DNA of 64,000 nucleotides from Pyrocephalus nanus (GCA_038380795.1 CM076271.1:21467001-21531000); one strand, 5' to 3'. Counted from the stretch's first letter, positions 1-12,971 are shown. Program-made: numbers and translations. The notes: generated from the letters alone by a model not told the origin.

Positions 1-1090
1 ACTCCTCATGGAAAAATGCATTTTGTGGTTTGCAGCCAGCAAAACAGTAGAGTTTTAATAAAGAAGGGACTGGAGACATTGCAGCACAGTATGACGGTTG
101 TTTGGCTTACTTTTGGGGGAAATGTTATACAAAGAGGTTTGTTGGGTTTTGACTTGGAGTTTTTTTGGATGTTAGCAAAAATATGAAATCTTGATATGTT
201 ACTCTGAGCATGTAGATTTGTTTAAGAAATTTTATTTGGCCACAAATCCAAAAGGTCTTAGTTGAAAATGGTAGCCCTTCAGTGTCAGTGAGGTCCCCTC
301 GGAGATAAGGAAAATACATCTCTGATCCTAGTTTCCCTGAACTGCTTAGGTGAACTACTTATTGTGTTCATGGCTTAGGCAAACCAATGTCTGTGCAGAG
401 AAAAGAACTGACTGGAGGAGAAGGAAAGCAGAAAATGGTGAGTCTTTTAAAAAAGCTATGTGTGAGTGTATCAGGATGCTGTGTCTCTGTGTGTGTGGCT
501 GTGTGACCAACAACTTTCTCCATTTTCAGGGTGTCTGTGGCTATTTACCATCTTATCCTGGTGGGATTTTATACCATCTTATCTAGGGGTTTTAATTTTT
601 CATTTCAGATTTTCAAACTCCTGAACTGCTGAAAAGTCATGTTAGAGTGGGTTTTTAAAACCAAATATGACAATGCTTTGCTAGTGTTTTATAGGTCTGT
701 TATTCCACATACAATACAACATTCTCTTCCTATTCTCTAAATCATTACAAATCATAATCTAGTGCTCCCTGGGAGTAGCATGTCTGGGTAGCACATCTTT
801 TTTCCCTGTGACCTGTGAAAAGTGACCTCTACTTAGCCCCAATCAGGACAGTTAAGCCTTTTTGATCCACTGCAGTTGAGCCTGTCTCAGAGCTGTGAAT
901 GTTGACATGTGAAATGCTGGTGTTCCATAGGAATGGCTTATCCTATGACCTGTGTGATATCATGTTGGCTGGTTGCTGTTATTTATGACAAACCAGCACA
1001 CTGCAGCCTGTACTGTGTGTTTATAAACGAGCAGTGACTCTTCAGTTTCATGAAAATGTAAAGTTTCATCAGCAGGAATAGCTTCAGTAC
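1..1090. other. Intron of the lipase gene
   Basis: This is noncoding sequence downstream, in gene orientation, of the GHSLG exon. I searched the minus strand for the next family exon (LDPAGP or DPSDAxFVDVIHT-like) and did not find it, so the intron probably extends beyond the window. No repeat family was recognised. Confidence 0.6.
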
Positions 1091-1199
1091 CTGTTATTCT
1101 TCCAATGCCAGATTTCCTTCTCCCTGCCTCCCCTGCAACATGTGCTCCAAGGCTATGGCCGATGAAATGAATGTTGGCAGGAGAGTAGCCATAGTCCTT
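1091..1199 (-). CDS. Lipase exon 5 (coding): nucleophile elbow GHSLG
   Basis: This 109-nt exon is bounded by acceptor CTTCACAG and donor GTACTG. It encodes residues 156-191, [16 protein letters not shown] followed by [20 protein letters not shown] sequence. Ser171 in GHSLG is the predicted catalytic nucleophile. The open frame continues past 1091 but that part has no lipase similarity and follows a good donor, so it is intron. The next expected exon, starting with the catalytic-Asp LDPA region, is not found between 1 and 1090. Confidence 0.94.
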
Positions 1200-4100
1200 C
1201 TGTGAAGATGTATGGAAAGTTAAAAAACTAGTGTGGGGATACGAGTCTGTTAAACTGCAGCATGGCCCCATGCAGTGCCAGGATATGGACAGAGCAGTGG
1301 GAGCACACTCGCATGGAGGCGAGTGTGTTATGTGGAAAGTTACAGTTATGGGCAATGGGATCTCTACCTAAAGAGAAGCAATTCCCCACTCATCCCACCT
1401 CTCTTATATCGCACCTCTGGAAGGCAGTTATCTCTGTAAGGAACTGGCCCTTATGATAGAAAAGGAAGATGGAATTTCTGCACATAAGTCCCTACATTTG
1501 AACTGATTGCTTTTCCAAAAGATGAATGACCTTATTGCCTCACCCCTGAACATGTCTGTCTGTTCAGGATAGGAGTCTGTTATGGAGGAGTTGTGCCTTT
1601 GTCAGGACATACCATCTGTGTGAATCTAGTGTGCATCTCGTTATGGAAATGCTCCACCTCACAGGTCCTTAAGGATGGGGAGGACCATGCCAGGAATGCT
1701 GCTGGTGTGCCAGGCTTGGCTGACTTTCAACAGGGGAAGGCTGATGTTGGCAGCTGCAGGAGAGTCAGTTCTCTCTGCTGCAATTCAGTTCCTGCAGAAG
1801 GCAGCATGTGTGACCCACAGAGGGATATTTTAACCATATTGGTCCTCAGTAACCACTCTTGACCTACCAGTTTTGTTAGACAGTCTCCAATCTGATGTTT
1901 TATCCAGTAAAAACTTTCAGCAACCATGGCATGTAAGCCTCTGGGGACATGCTTATCTGTGGTCTGGTGCTAAAGCAGGTATTTCCATTTGTGTGGGATT
2001 AGAGCCCTTAAATGACACTTTCAGCTATGTTACCAACTACCTCTGTGTTTCCTGGCTCTATTGAATCAAGCCTAAAGGTGCCACTCTGAACACAAGCTTT
2101 ACCATACAGACTGTAAACTAATTTTCACATTCCATAGGTACTTTTACCTCGAGAAAGTTCACCAGGTACTCCAGCTCGGCCCCCACAATGCGGACGTTGT
2201 TAACTGCGTCGGTGTACAAACCACTGGAACCTCCTCTCCAATCAGTCAGAATGCAATTCACGTCTTCAGTGCGAAACATGAACTGGTGGAAAACGAGAAA
2301 AGGGGAGAGAAGAAGAAAACAGGTATTAATTGCAATTGTAGCAGGTCCTAAAGGATATATATAACATAAACAAATGTATTTCTTTTAGCTATAGCAAAAA
2401 AACAAGCTTTGTTTATGCAACTGGTGAAGGCACCTTTAGTATATTAATTCCTACTGATGCTGAAAATCAACATAAGGAGGCAGAATGGAGCCAGTGATCT
2501 GAGCACTGTATAAGGACACCAAATCTCTCTTCAGTTCTGTTTTCCATTCCAGATGCCTTGGTTGGCTTTAGGGTACCAACTTCTCTTAATGACAGTACCC
2601 CAGTTACCAAAAGAGGATAGTATGACTTCTTTTTTATTGCTCAAGTTCTATTCTGCAAATTTGTTATGTTTGGATCATCTAAAAGGATTCTCAAATTTGT
2701 GTGCACGTGCTTGAACTGTTCAGCCTCAAAGTTCATAAATTCTAACCAAAATCTTTCCATTACATACTTCTGCCAATGGAACTTCCTGATTTTTTTTTCA
2801 TTCTGAAACAATTTCATTTTTAAAATGTGCCTGAGTAAAACAAAACCAATCTACTGAACAAAGCTTTTTGGTTTTATTAGATCAAATGTCTCACTCAAAC
2901 TGAAATGTTTATTTTGACCTTTTTCCTGAGGTGAGAAAAATTACTGGTTTTTTCCCACCCTTGTTATTAGCAAGGAATTGAAAAATCAATTAATTACAGC
3001 TTTCCCTGTGGAGGTGAATGCATCAAAAAGGCATTCAGCAGAAGGCTGAAGTGCACTATACTCAAGAGGGTGGTCACGTGGAACTGGGTTTCATTCATTC
3101 ATTTGTTCCTGTTCCTGTTCTCTGAATTCACAAGAGAACAGAGGTGTAAATTTTACATAGGAATTTTAAGCCACATTTTAAAATGTGAATATTTGGACTT
3201 TCAAATACAAGTAAAATGACTGTCAGACAAAAGTCATACATACCCTGCACATACTCGTTATCCAGGGGAGATCTGCTCCGGCAAGGTGGCCGTGTATAAC
3301 GAAGCGAGTCTTCCTGTGTGTTCGGAAATTCGAAGCTTGGATAGTTGAAGGATTTGTAGCTGAAATTTTCTGTGTCAAAGAAACCAAACAACCAACAAAC
3401 AACACAACGAGGATGTGACTGCTCCGTCTCAGTGTACATTTTGATAAACCCCAATGGTTAAGGCATAGTTGTGGACTCTGAAGAGATGGGTCTTGTTCCT
3501 CACTGACTTTCTAGGGGGAATTAGTTAATCACTTCAACAAATGATTCATTTCCTCTAGTTAATTGAACTAATAATATGGGCATCCCTACAGAGTGCTTTG
3601 AGATATACTGGTACAACACTGCCACTAAGTACAAGATTTTGTCAAACTTGGCCATAGAAATGCAAAGACAGCATCTTCTGACAGGTATTATGTGGTTGAC
3701 TTTGAAACTATGCCTATTTTTCTTTCTTTTTCTTTTGAAGATAAGACCTTAATTGCTAAGCTCATTTATATTTTATGAGAAAGCCCACCAGGCTTAGAAA
3801 GTCAAAGACTATGGTTTTTTTGGGTTTACTGAGGAGAAATCATAAACACTTTTACTGTTTATGACTGCCATTTTTATAAAAAAACACTATTAAGCCTTTT
3901 TCATGTAATGTAAGCCAACAACACCACCAAATCACCCTCCATCCCTTCACATTTATTTGCTTCATTTTTTCTTGCTCTTTGTCTAAGCAAAATTCACACT
4001 CTCTGATGGTAATTTCTCACCTTTCACCAGACTAGTCTATAGCTCCACAAACCTGCTTCATGTTAAACCCAGCCCAGCCCAGACATCTTCAACACCTCAA

Positions 4101-6580
4101 GCATCCGGCTGTGAGCTTTTCCCAGTACTTGCTGATTCCAGAGGAAAGGGCTGACACACGGCTTGTGGCTTTCAGTACGTTCCCATCTGATGCATCCTAA
4201 ACAGTCCTTTACACTACTTCCATCTGTCACTGTATCAGGGTCCGTAAGTTTTCAAATGTTGTTGATAACTTCACCTTTTTGTATTTTTTCCATAGAACCC
4301 CAGAGTCTGCTGTCTCTACATTTACCTGCCTGATGTGTTTTAACATTTATTATTTTCGTTGTCCATCCCCATTTCATTCTCGTTTTGGTTGTTTCCTTCT
4401 TTTTCTGCATAAGATTTCATTTTCACCATTTTGTCTTTAGTCTTCTGTTTTCATTTCTAAGCCTTCCTTTAATTTTTCACCCTATTTTCCTGACCCTTTC
4501 TGGTGAATATACATATTTTCTCTTCAGGTCTTTGCTCTTAACTATCTGTCTGTTCTAAGGCTCAGTGGTGGCAGCCATATAAGCAGAGCCTCTGAAACCG
4601 ATTGTATGCTCTTCAGAGGACCCAGTAATCATGTGTATGAGCAACATTCCTTTGTCATGTATATGGGCCTGAAACATGTTTTTAATATATAGAAACACAG
4701 GAGCCAAAATTGAGTTTTTCTTTTCTACTGTCTTCCCTACCTCTAGCTTCAGAATGCTAAACCTGAAACTGTATTTGGGCCACTATCTTACTGTAGAGAA
4801 GCCTATAAAATATATCCAAAATTTCTCACATGACTCTCTCATCAGAGAGCTGAAATGAGGAAAAAGGAAAAGATGGAAGAAAGTTATTGTTATTATGTGT
4901 CTAATATAGAATTGAGGCTTCTCCTGGGAGACTTATGAGCAAAAATATAGAAGAAAGAAAAGGAGAAAAGAAACTATCCCTATAATTTTTTTACATGTAT
5001 TGTATACTGCCAGTGTTAAAAAACAAAGCAGTTTCTTACTTGGTATTTCATCATGTTGTCTCTAGTGTAAAGAAGGAAATTTGTGTTCACATCTTCCGGA
5101 GAGCTGGGTAAGCCTGCCAGTTGTCTCCTTGGAATCCCAGCCCAAGGGGGGCTATCTGTAAAGCATCCAAGCCTCTTGTAGCAAACTTCCCCTCCTGGGG
5201 TACACAAAATAAAATGTTAGTGTTCTGTGAATGTAACAGGTTCTGTACAAGAAGCTGCCTGGAGAGTGTTTATACCAGTGAAGCAGAAAAGGGGTGATTC
5301 AGATCAGGGTGGTACTTGTGTGCATTTTTCATTAGGGGACTTGTCTGTGCTCTGTAGCAAGGACTTGAACTTCAAGACCGATTCCTGCTCCAAACATAGC
5401 CTAGAGCTCAGCTTGATGAACTCAGGAGAATGCAGGAAGTGTATGGCCAAACATTGTTTTCAGCCCTTGAAAAAAGACAATAAAATCTTGATCAAGAGAA
5501 TAAACCAGCTTTTGCTGACAGCACAGAGTAGTCCTTGAAATCAGTCATAATGCTCCAAGGATTATCTAAATTGTGATTGCTTGTGCAACAATTCACGAAG
5601 ATGTAAAAAAACCTCAAAACATTAAAACAGATACCCCTGGTTGCTCCACAATGTACATTAAATATCTCCCTTATTTTTTTTATCACTGTAAGATTTTAGT
5701 GGAAGCAATAAAGTGGAACTTGAGTGGAAGCTGAAAGCAAAGCACAGCCTCAGGAAGTGAGGTCTGTGCCTTAAGGACCGCTTTCCCAATTTCTGTTGTA
5801 GTTTTAATACAGTAATGATGGGAATATGACACGTGGGTGTTGCCATTAATTGTCATCCTTACACGTTGTTATAGCACAACTGTTGTGAAATCCCGAAAAA
5901 TTTTTATTGCTATTAAAAAGAGACTGGCAACAATGAGAAACTATTGTTACCTAGGACAGGCTCATGCTCCACCAGACCGTGACTTAATCTGTTGGAAATG
6001 CAGGGGTTGAATATTATATACTGGAAATACAACTAAAGAAAAAGATTTAATTGTGGAGCTGTGGATAGGGAGTCCACACATGACTCAGGCATTTCCACAG
6101 GTGTCCTTTCTCTGATATTGGCAAACTTTTGGACTTTTGTGTCTTTTTGTTTCTCTTTGTTCCATGTGTCTGCTCCTGTTGAACTATTCCTTCCTGTTGG
6201 TAAAGAGGTGCTTTGGACCAAGACTGTTTTCTTGTTCTCTGCAAAGTGCTGTGAAGAGTAAGTGCCTGGCTCTCGTCACCAGGGCTGTAGCTAACCATGA
6301 ATGCTGGTGTGGGTTGAGGGTGAGTATTCTGTTAAATAGCTGCAGAAACCTTTACAGACTTAAAAAATAATGGCTTAAATGTGCAAAAGACTTGACATAA
6401 CTCAGTGGTCCTAATGAAGGAGTGTATTAAATCCATTGAAAGAACATCCTTTTTCTACAATAGAGATATCCTAGTGTAAGTTGCACATAATAATTTTTAC
6501 TGTTTATGTATTTATCAACTATATGTCTCACCTCTGGCTGCATTGAGAAGAAAAAGAGTAGTGATCCATACTGCAAACAT
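1091..6580 (-). CDS. PNLIP-like: Pancreatic lipase family gene, 5' half (five coding exons, 3' end outside window)
   Basis: This gene encodes a secreted triacylglycerol lipase of the pancreatic lipase family (PNLIP/PNLIPRP group), an alpha/beta hydrolase that acts in the intestinal lumen. Five exons with consensus GT-AG borders lie at 6532-6580, 5040-5194, 3244-3369, 2148-2282 and 1091-1199. Their phases join without a break and encode residues 1-191. Visible are a hydrophobic signal peptide, the N-terminal Cys21/Cys27 pair in [10 protein letters not shown], the block RKTRFVIHG, the block [12 protein letters not shown], and the nucleophile elbow GHSLG with Ser171, close to where the catalytic Ser sits in mammalian precursors. 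The catalytic Asp and His, the lid and the PLAT domain would be encoded beyond position 1. The position that is usually Phe after IHG (oxyanion hole) is His here. The paralogue is undecided: PSTI.ASNF resembles PNLIPRP1, while other blocks resemble PNLIP. No frameshift or stop is seen in the visible half. Confidence 0.93.
2148..2282 (-). CDS. Lipase exon 4 (coding): VNCI..DW strand
   Basis: This 135-nt exon (45 codons, phase 0 both ends) encodes residues 111-155. The acceptor CCACCAG follows a strong pyrimidine tract and the donor is GTAAAA. It contains [12 protein letters not shown] and [18 protein letters not shown], matching the core strand and helix that precede the nucleophile elbow in pancreatic lipases. 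The exon is short and contains no long open frame of its own. It was recognised by its homology and its splice sites. Confidence 0.93.
3244..3369 (-). CDS. Lipase exon 3 (coding): IHG oxyanion-hole strand
   Basis: This 126-nt exon (42 codons, phase 0 at both ends) encodes residues 69-110. The acceptor is GACACAG and the donor GTATGT. It contains [20 protein letters not shown] followed by H, where pancreatic lipases usually have Phe contributing to the oxyanion hole, and then PWITSMCR. A longer reading frame in another phase overlaps it (3128-3454) but has no lipase similarity and is ignored. Confidence 0.93.
5040..5194 (-). CDS. Lipase exon 2 (coding): mature N terminus
   Basis: This 155-nt exon is bounded by acceptor CCCCAG and donor GTAAGA on the minus strand. 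It encodes residues 17-68, containing [10 protein letters not shown], then [13 protein letters not shown]. These are hallmarks of the pancreatic lipase N terminus: the first disulfide (Cys21-Cys27 here) and the first strand of the hydrolase fold. It enters one base into a codon, matching the signal exon, and ends at a codon boundary (...MMKYQ). Confidence 0.93.
6532..6580 (-). CDS. Lipase exon 1 (coding): start codon and signal peptide
   Basis: On the minus strand, ATG at 6580 opens 16 codons reading [16 protein letters not shown], a typical short hydrophobic secretion signal, plus one G before the donor GTGAGA at 6531. The split codon completes as Gly with the next exon and leads directly into GEVCY, which fits the family's mature N terminus. 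A pyrimidine-rich tract ending in TTTAG lies immediately before the ATG. It looks like a splice acceptor, so a noncoding first exon probably lies at a higher coordinate; I could not place it. This start was chosen because it gives the family's N-terminal length and the correct phase. Confidence 0.85.
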
Positions 6581-8260
6581 CTAAAGTGAATAAGAGCACA
6601 ATTCAAACATCACTGAAATTCAAATCAAGAATTCACCTAAGGGTTTCTTTGACCCACTAAAAAAACCAAACCAAACCAAGTCATAGTGGCCACAGGAGTA
6701 CTTCAGTCATTCACTGAGTTGGATCCAGAAGCAGCAACTTCCTTAAAGATACTAAGGTTTAAAAAAAATAACTTTGGAATTATTTTTGTTTGCCGTGGAG
6801 ATTTTGCATGTTCAGGGTATCCTTTAAGCATCCTTATCGTGACTCTGACAAACAGGAAATGATTTTTTCTCTACAGCTGCAATTTATGGGGAAGTAAATT
6901 AAAATCTTACAGCATTTGCAGCAGCATATTTTTACAGAGCAAAGTTTGTCCTAGGATTTAATAGAAAAGCTACTAATAGAACTGCCATTCAATGATTGTA
7001 TTTAAAAAAGAACAATCTTAATTTGTATTTTTTCAATTACATGGATAGTGCTGGAAACTCATTTTTATCATTGCTATCAGCCATGTATGCTTATCAGCTG
7101 TTGTCTGCTTGGTCACCTAATCACAGCTGATAGGTAAGCATCAGAATAAATGGAATCCATCATTTACTTCAAGGAGATGCAGAGAAAGACTTTTCAATGC
7201 AGTCTCACGATTACCACTTATCTTCAGAAAAAAGAAGGTAATTCTTAAAAACTCTAATATCATGCCTAGATCATCCAACGAGTCTTGCACAGGCAGAACC
7301 CTGAACCTCTTTCCTGATCAGTCTTCCCAGTCCCCTGAAGTCCATGATACACTGTTAGGAGCAAAGAGTTTATCCCTGTGAAACCTATTGCAGTCTCAAG
7401 CATGTCCTGCTTCCATCTCCTCCCTGTGCAGCCACTCACCAAATACCCCACATCTTACCATGATGAACCTCATTTCAGTTCCTTAGGTGTTCTTGGCTCC
7501 GGTATATCCCATTTTACCGTGGCACAGCTCAGAGCAAATCCTTAGGGTCCACCTCTCAGTTGCTCGTGGCAAGCCTTGTAGAAGCTCTTTGAGGAGGCTG
7601 GAATGAGGCAGGACAGTGCTGTGCCTGCCCTTCAAGGGCACATGGTGGAAGGATCCTCACCCCACCCCTGCCCCACAAAGCATGTTCCCAGCTCTATCTG
7701 TGACTGTTGGCTGGTGCCAAAAGAGATCTCCTTCTGTCAGGCGTGCTTCATTTGAGATAACACGGACCAGGTCAGACCAGTTGTGCTGTGACTCGACCTA
7801 TTTAAAGCCAAGTTTCAAACAGGGTGTTATTGTCCTCCATTGGTAATTATTTTTCAAGGTAAAAAGTGCCGATGAACAAACACACGGCCTTTCAGGATCA
7901 GTGGGACTGCTTATCTTACTATGATGCTGAGCTGGGTTCAAGCTGTTACCTGAGAAAATGCAGACAGAAGAGAGAAATATGAAAAATGATAAAAGAATTA
8001 AATTGCTCATTCTATCATCTCTTAGTTCCTCATCTTGTAGATCTCTCATCTGTAATTTTGCTACTGGATAAATTACCTGACTTTTCTTTGAAAAGGTGAC
8101 AGAAAAGCTTTTAAACAAAGGAGAATAGTTTCTTGGGCAGTTTGTCGGGCCATTCAATCACCGTGAATCTTCATAATTAAATAGTATTAATTGCACTAAT
8201 TTTATTTTTTAACGTTTTGATAATGATGTAATTTCATTCAACATTTCACACTTTCCTAGA
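6581..8260. other. Region upstream of the lipase coding start, no gene seen
   Basis: Ordinary mixed-composition vertebrate noncoding sequence. It should contain the lipase 5' UTR exon and promoter, but I cannot place either with confidence. Reading frames here are short and unrelated to known domains. Confidence 0.5.
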
Positions 8261-8264
8261 AAAT

Positions 8265-8322
8265 TTTGTTCCTGTAAGTTATGCGGGTCTTTCCAACTTA
8301 AATGATTCTGTGATTCTGCGTA
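8265..8322 (+). mobile_element. CR1 LINE 3'-end fragment
   Basis: The segment contains GGGTCTTTCCAACTTAAATG followed by two ATTCTG-type units (GATTCTGTGATTCTGCG). This matches the characteristic 3' tail of CR1 retrotransposons (GGTCCCTTCCAACCC-like, then ATTCTGTG repeats). It is a very short, diverged 5'-truncated relic. Confidence 0.75.
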
Positions 8323-11300
8323 GACACAAATGAGAAACTTGCATATCTACATTTTAATGTTAAACCCCTTAAGTATACAAGGTGACACCACCTAAGGCAA
8401 GGATGTACAGAAAGGGGAGACTCCCTTTTGGTATAATCCTTTCCACTGACTGATAGCTTATTTCACATTTAGCACATGCCAATATGAACAGGGTTAAAGT
8501 GATTCTTATGAATGCTAGGTACAAACGCATTTCCAGACTTTCCTTTTTTTGTTTAGCTAGCCTGGAAAGGTTAATTTCTTCAGATGAAAGCAAATAGATG
8601 TTCTATCTCTGTGCTCTGTATTCCTAACAGAAAATTAAGAAGAAAGGTTAGTACATAGAGAGTTTCTTTTCTTAGTCTTCAGGACTATTTTGGTGTGAAT
8701 GTTCTCAGGGGAGCTCAAGACATGTGAATAACCCATTACATTCAGAAGCCTTTCTGAAACCTGGTATTACAGTCCCACACCATGCCACACCCCCCTGCTG
8801 CAACATAGACTCTACTGCAGTCTGGTGGTGACTATTTCAGATCACTTACAAGATTCAGAGACATCGCCAAGTTAAAATTAAAACAACAACAATTTTAAGG
8901 CTTTTGATTTTACCTAAGATGAGGACATAATTTTCTCACATCCTAGGTGTAAATGTGTACTATGCAATTCTCATAAATCAGTATTCCAGCTAGTACTGAG
9001 AATCATCTGGCATTTAACTTATCTAGGCTTTTCTCAGAGCACATGAAGTAACAATTTAGTGATGTTCATGCTGCCTTTCAGCAGTCATTGAGACAAAGCA
9101 GCTCTCCTCCAGTGTTTAAGACACAGTTACTGGAAGAGCAAAGTATCTTCATACTTGTAACAAATTAGTCAGAGGATTTACTCCAACTGACAGGCATGAA
9201 ATGGGGTTTCTATGCTAATTTACTAATTCCAGGAAAGCTCATAGCTCGGCAGCATTGTTAGGTCTCAGTACTTCTGTGTTGGCTTCTAGAAAACTTTGTA
9301 CTTTAACAAGGTTAACTACTTCAGTATTATTCGAGACCTGCGTAGGAAGTAGCAAGCCACAAAATGCTGACTCTCTATCCCTCAGATGTTCTTGAGAATT
9401 TCTCATCCATCAACTTGTTCAAGCTGTCCTGAACTCACACACACCTCTAGCACACCCAGCATCCTGTATCAGACACGGTCTAATTATGCAACTGTGAGAA
9501 GAATCATCTCCTTTCATTTGTCTTGAGGTGTGCAATGCCAGCTTCATTTCATGCCCAGTTACTAGTGTGGAAGAAAATGAACAAGTAATTTTCTGTTTCC
9601 TTCTCCATGTTCCTCCTCATTCTATAGATCACATTCATAGCCCCAGTCTCTTTTCAGGGCTGACTTCTGTTTTTCTTTTATATACCAGAGGACATGGCAA
9701 ACCTACTGCTTGTTTCATCAGGCTAGAGAAGGTGGACATTAGTCTTTTGCTCTCCATTACCAAAACCAGTAAGAAAAATTCCTTCTGTTCTTAAGTTTAT
9801 CAATGAATGTGTGTTTTTCTTGAGGGTTGAAGTGGCCAAAGGTGGAAGGAGGTTCTTTCTGCAACTAAAACACAGCTTTGTGCATTCCCTCCTAAAAGCT
9901 CCCTTCTTTAGCCATATCTGTAAGAGAGGAACTTACATGATGAGATACGGTGCATGTAATATATTACGCTAAAAAATAGGCCTAATAGGAATAATTCCGC
10001 AAGTTATTGTGCAGGGCTGTTTATGCTTTTTTTCTTTTCTTCTTTTATCTTCTTTTTATTCTTTAGTTGTAATTGTACCCACGTATAAAGTCTTGAGCTG
10101 GAGAGTAAACTTTCTGAACATGGACCTACCTGTGTACCTCTGCACATTTCAGAGTGTGTAATTCAGTTTTGTGTTGTGTATGAATAACTTTTATTACAGA
10201 TGGTAACAGCAATGTAAAGGTCACCTTTCCCAGCATATCAGTTGTAAGGTTACTTCCCAAAGGAAGTAACAGTTTTTAATAAAAAAACCTTAAATACCCG
10301 CAAGTATTTTTCTATTCATTACAGCCTGCTGAAAAAGATATGAAGGGATTATTATTATATCTGCTGTCCTTTCATTATGATCCAGCTTCTAATACTTTTA
10401 TTGATGCCAATCCCAATGGGATGACTCATAGAATAAAATATTTCTTAGCTAAAGAAAGAGTATCAAATGTTAAGTTCCATTTGGTTTACATTTTAATACT
10501 TATTTAAATGAACAGCTATTGCATGACTTATTTATAAATTACATGGAAGCCTAAATTTTTTTCTTGCTCTTCCCAAGGTGAACCTGGAGTTACCATGAGA
10601 TTTGATCTCTGATGCTCCTGACTACACTTTGTCCCAGAAATTCCAACGAAGTGAAGAGGTTATGTAAGTACACTGGCTCCTATCTGCTCTCCTCATATCA
10701 ATATGTATTTTCAAGGATGTGAGTGTGTAAATAGCCATCCTTAATTCACTGCTTATTTCTCTGTGGTTAACTACAACACTTACTGGCACTTTGAGAAGGA
10801 TTAATCTTTACAAGGAATTATGCACAAAACATTCCCCTGATCTTTAGCTGACCTTCTAATGTCTAAATCAAGAATTGCTGCCTAGCCTGATCTCTCTGGA
10901 TATAGCTCACATATCTAGGTAAATCTGAAACATCCCACTACTATGCTACGAAGTTATTCAATTCAGTGTCAGTTTAGAGCTCCTAGAAAAGTACAGATCC
11001 ATATTCATATTGATGTAAGAGAGCAGAGATAAGCATCGTTTTTCAGCTCTAGTACAGTTTAACTTTCATTTGGCAAAATACAGTTACATCAACTTTGACT
11101 GGAAAAACAGGTGGAAAAAATCTTACTTGTGCAGTGCTTCAGTTTGATAAAATATCGCACTGCCTGAAACAGTTTAGGTAAGAAAAGAATTCAAGAAATA
11201 TTAGGAAGTTCAGATTTTAAAGTTTGAAGATATGTATCCCAATATTTTCACATAATAGTGAAAAAATTGCTGATAACCATCTGGTTAGGAATAGATCATA

Positions 11301-12230
11301 TTTGTCTCTACAGCAGCTGCTGAGTCTAGGCTGCATATTGGAAGCAGATGCAGTAGGTCAGAGTCACTGATTGAATTCAAGAGAGTTAGACTGATTTCTA
11401 TCAGGTAAGGTCTGAAATTTGTGTCTTAATAAACAAAATACACTCATTCTGGCAGTTGCGCCAAACAGACTTCAAGGGGGTTAGCTGGTCAGCATTTCTG
11501 TGACAAAACACTCGTGCTCAATGCATATTCTAAGGACAGCATTGAATTTAAATGTACAAAACAAGGACCTAAAGAATATGATATAAGCAGAGAATTTTAA
11601 AGCTCCACCAGCAAGGTATTTTAAGGCCAGTGGACACCATGCGTGTTGATCTAAATTTTGGGATGTAAATTAGTAAAAAACAGTGCAAAAAATGAAAGAA
11701 ATAAGAAAGCTTTTAGACTTTTTCATTACCAGTTGCTATTTCTTTCTTTCTCTTATCAGCCATCTAGCATGAAATTATTGGGTTTGTACCTTTGAGAAGT
11801 TAGAAGATATTTTAAGGAAAGACAATAAATACCATAAAAAATAGATTTCATAAATTAATGAGAAAGAATGGAACCAGGATTTTAAGAATAGGTTCTTTCC
11901 ACAGCCCTGGAGAAGGCTGTGGCAAATGAATTGTAATTATCAGGATGATTTTTTTTTTTTTTTTACAGTTTAAAGAGTACATGAAGTGGTGAGATAGAAG
12001 CTCTGTCTGAAGGCTTTTGAATTTATACATTTTTAAGTTAAAGTTGGTGGCTATTAGTAAAAAGGAAGCCATCCTTTATGACATCTGATAGCATAGTTGC
12101 TGAAAATCTATGACTTTAAAAACACTCTATTTTTTTTTAGTTGCTGATTCTGTCTGACATTAAAGAAGACATTTTATATTAAACAAGTAACATCAGCTTA
12201 TGGGATGCCTGAATTGTTTTCTATATCTTG
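8323..12230. other. AT-rich intergenic sequence, nothing recognised
   Basis: Only short reading frames without recognisable domains occur here. Simple tracts such as poly-T near 11947-11964 are present. No RNA gene or mobile element was recognised. Confidence 0.5.
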
Positions 12231-12234
12231 ATAT

Positions 12235-12437
12235 GATACCCAGAGGGTGATTGGGCACTGAACAGATTCCCCAGGGCAGTGGGCACAGCCCCAAGGCTGC
12301 CAGAGCTCAAGAGGTGTTTGGATGATCCTCTGGGGCACAGGGTGTGAATCTTGGGGGATGGGCCTGTGCAGGGTCAGGGGTTGGACTTGATGATCCTTGT
12401 GGGTGGGTCTGTTCCAAGTGAGCATATTCTGTGATTT
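12235..12437 (+). mobile_element. CR1 LINE 3'-end fragment
   Basis: The stretch includes CCCCAGGGCAGTGGGCACAG, CCAGAGCTCAAGAGGTGTTTGG, GGTTGGACTTGATGATCCTTG and the tail TTCCAAGTGAGC..ATTCTGTGATT. This is the standard order in a CR1 3' region, here in plus orientation. It is truncated at the 5' side as usual for CR1, and no open frame is left. Confidence 0.88.
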
Positions 12438-12971
12438 TACTTATATAATTTTACTTATTTCTTTCTGAAAGATAAGAATAAAGTTAGAGGTGTAAACATT
12501 CTACAGCTTCTAGTCCCTCACCAGATTTAATCTGTATTTCAGTCTTAATCAGGATTTCTAGATCCTTAAATCTCATTTTTTTCAAACTATTAAATGCCTG
12601 TAATTGCAAGAGCAGAAGACTCTCAGTTTAAAACTGGATTATAAAGTCAGTAAAATTATATTAATTTATACCAGCTGTTAGCTGCTATTTAATGGAAACA
12701 CCTAGTAAAAAAATCAGGTGGTTTCACATCAGACCTTTGATGTGATACAGGGCCTGGTGTTTGTGGGTTTAGTGGTTATTTTCCAGGCACTGGTTCAGTT
12801 GCATCTCATTTCCTTTAACTTCAGTCTGGTACAAGAAGTTTACGTCAAGGTGCTCTTATGCTTGTCTCGCTATATAGATTCAGCCCCAGCAGCAGTGGGA
12901 GTTTCTGCCTCTCCCTCCAAGAGTATTTGGGACCCAACAGCTCGTTACAGTAGAATTTTATCTTCATGAAT

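Noticed and set aside
960..1090. Extension of the lipase reading frame past the GHSLG exon
   Set aside because: A consensus donor occurs at 1090-1089 exactly where family exons end, and the downstream residues have no lipase similarity.
8369..8593. 74-codon minus frame with a hydrophobic stretch as an alternative lipase signal exon
   Set aside because: The exon at 6532-6580 has the correct phase, a donor and family-like length. This frame lacks a fitting donor.
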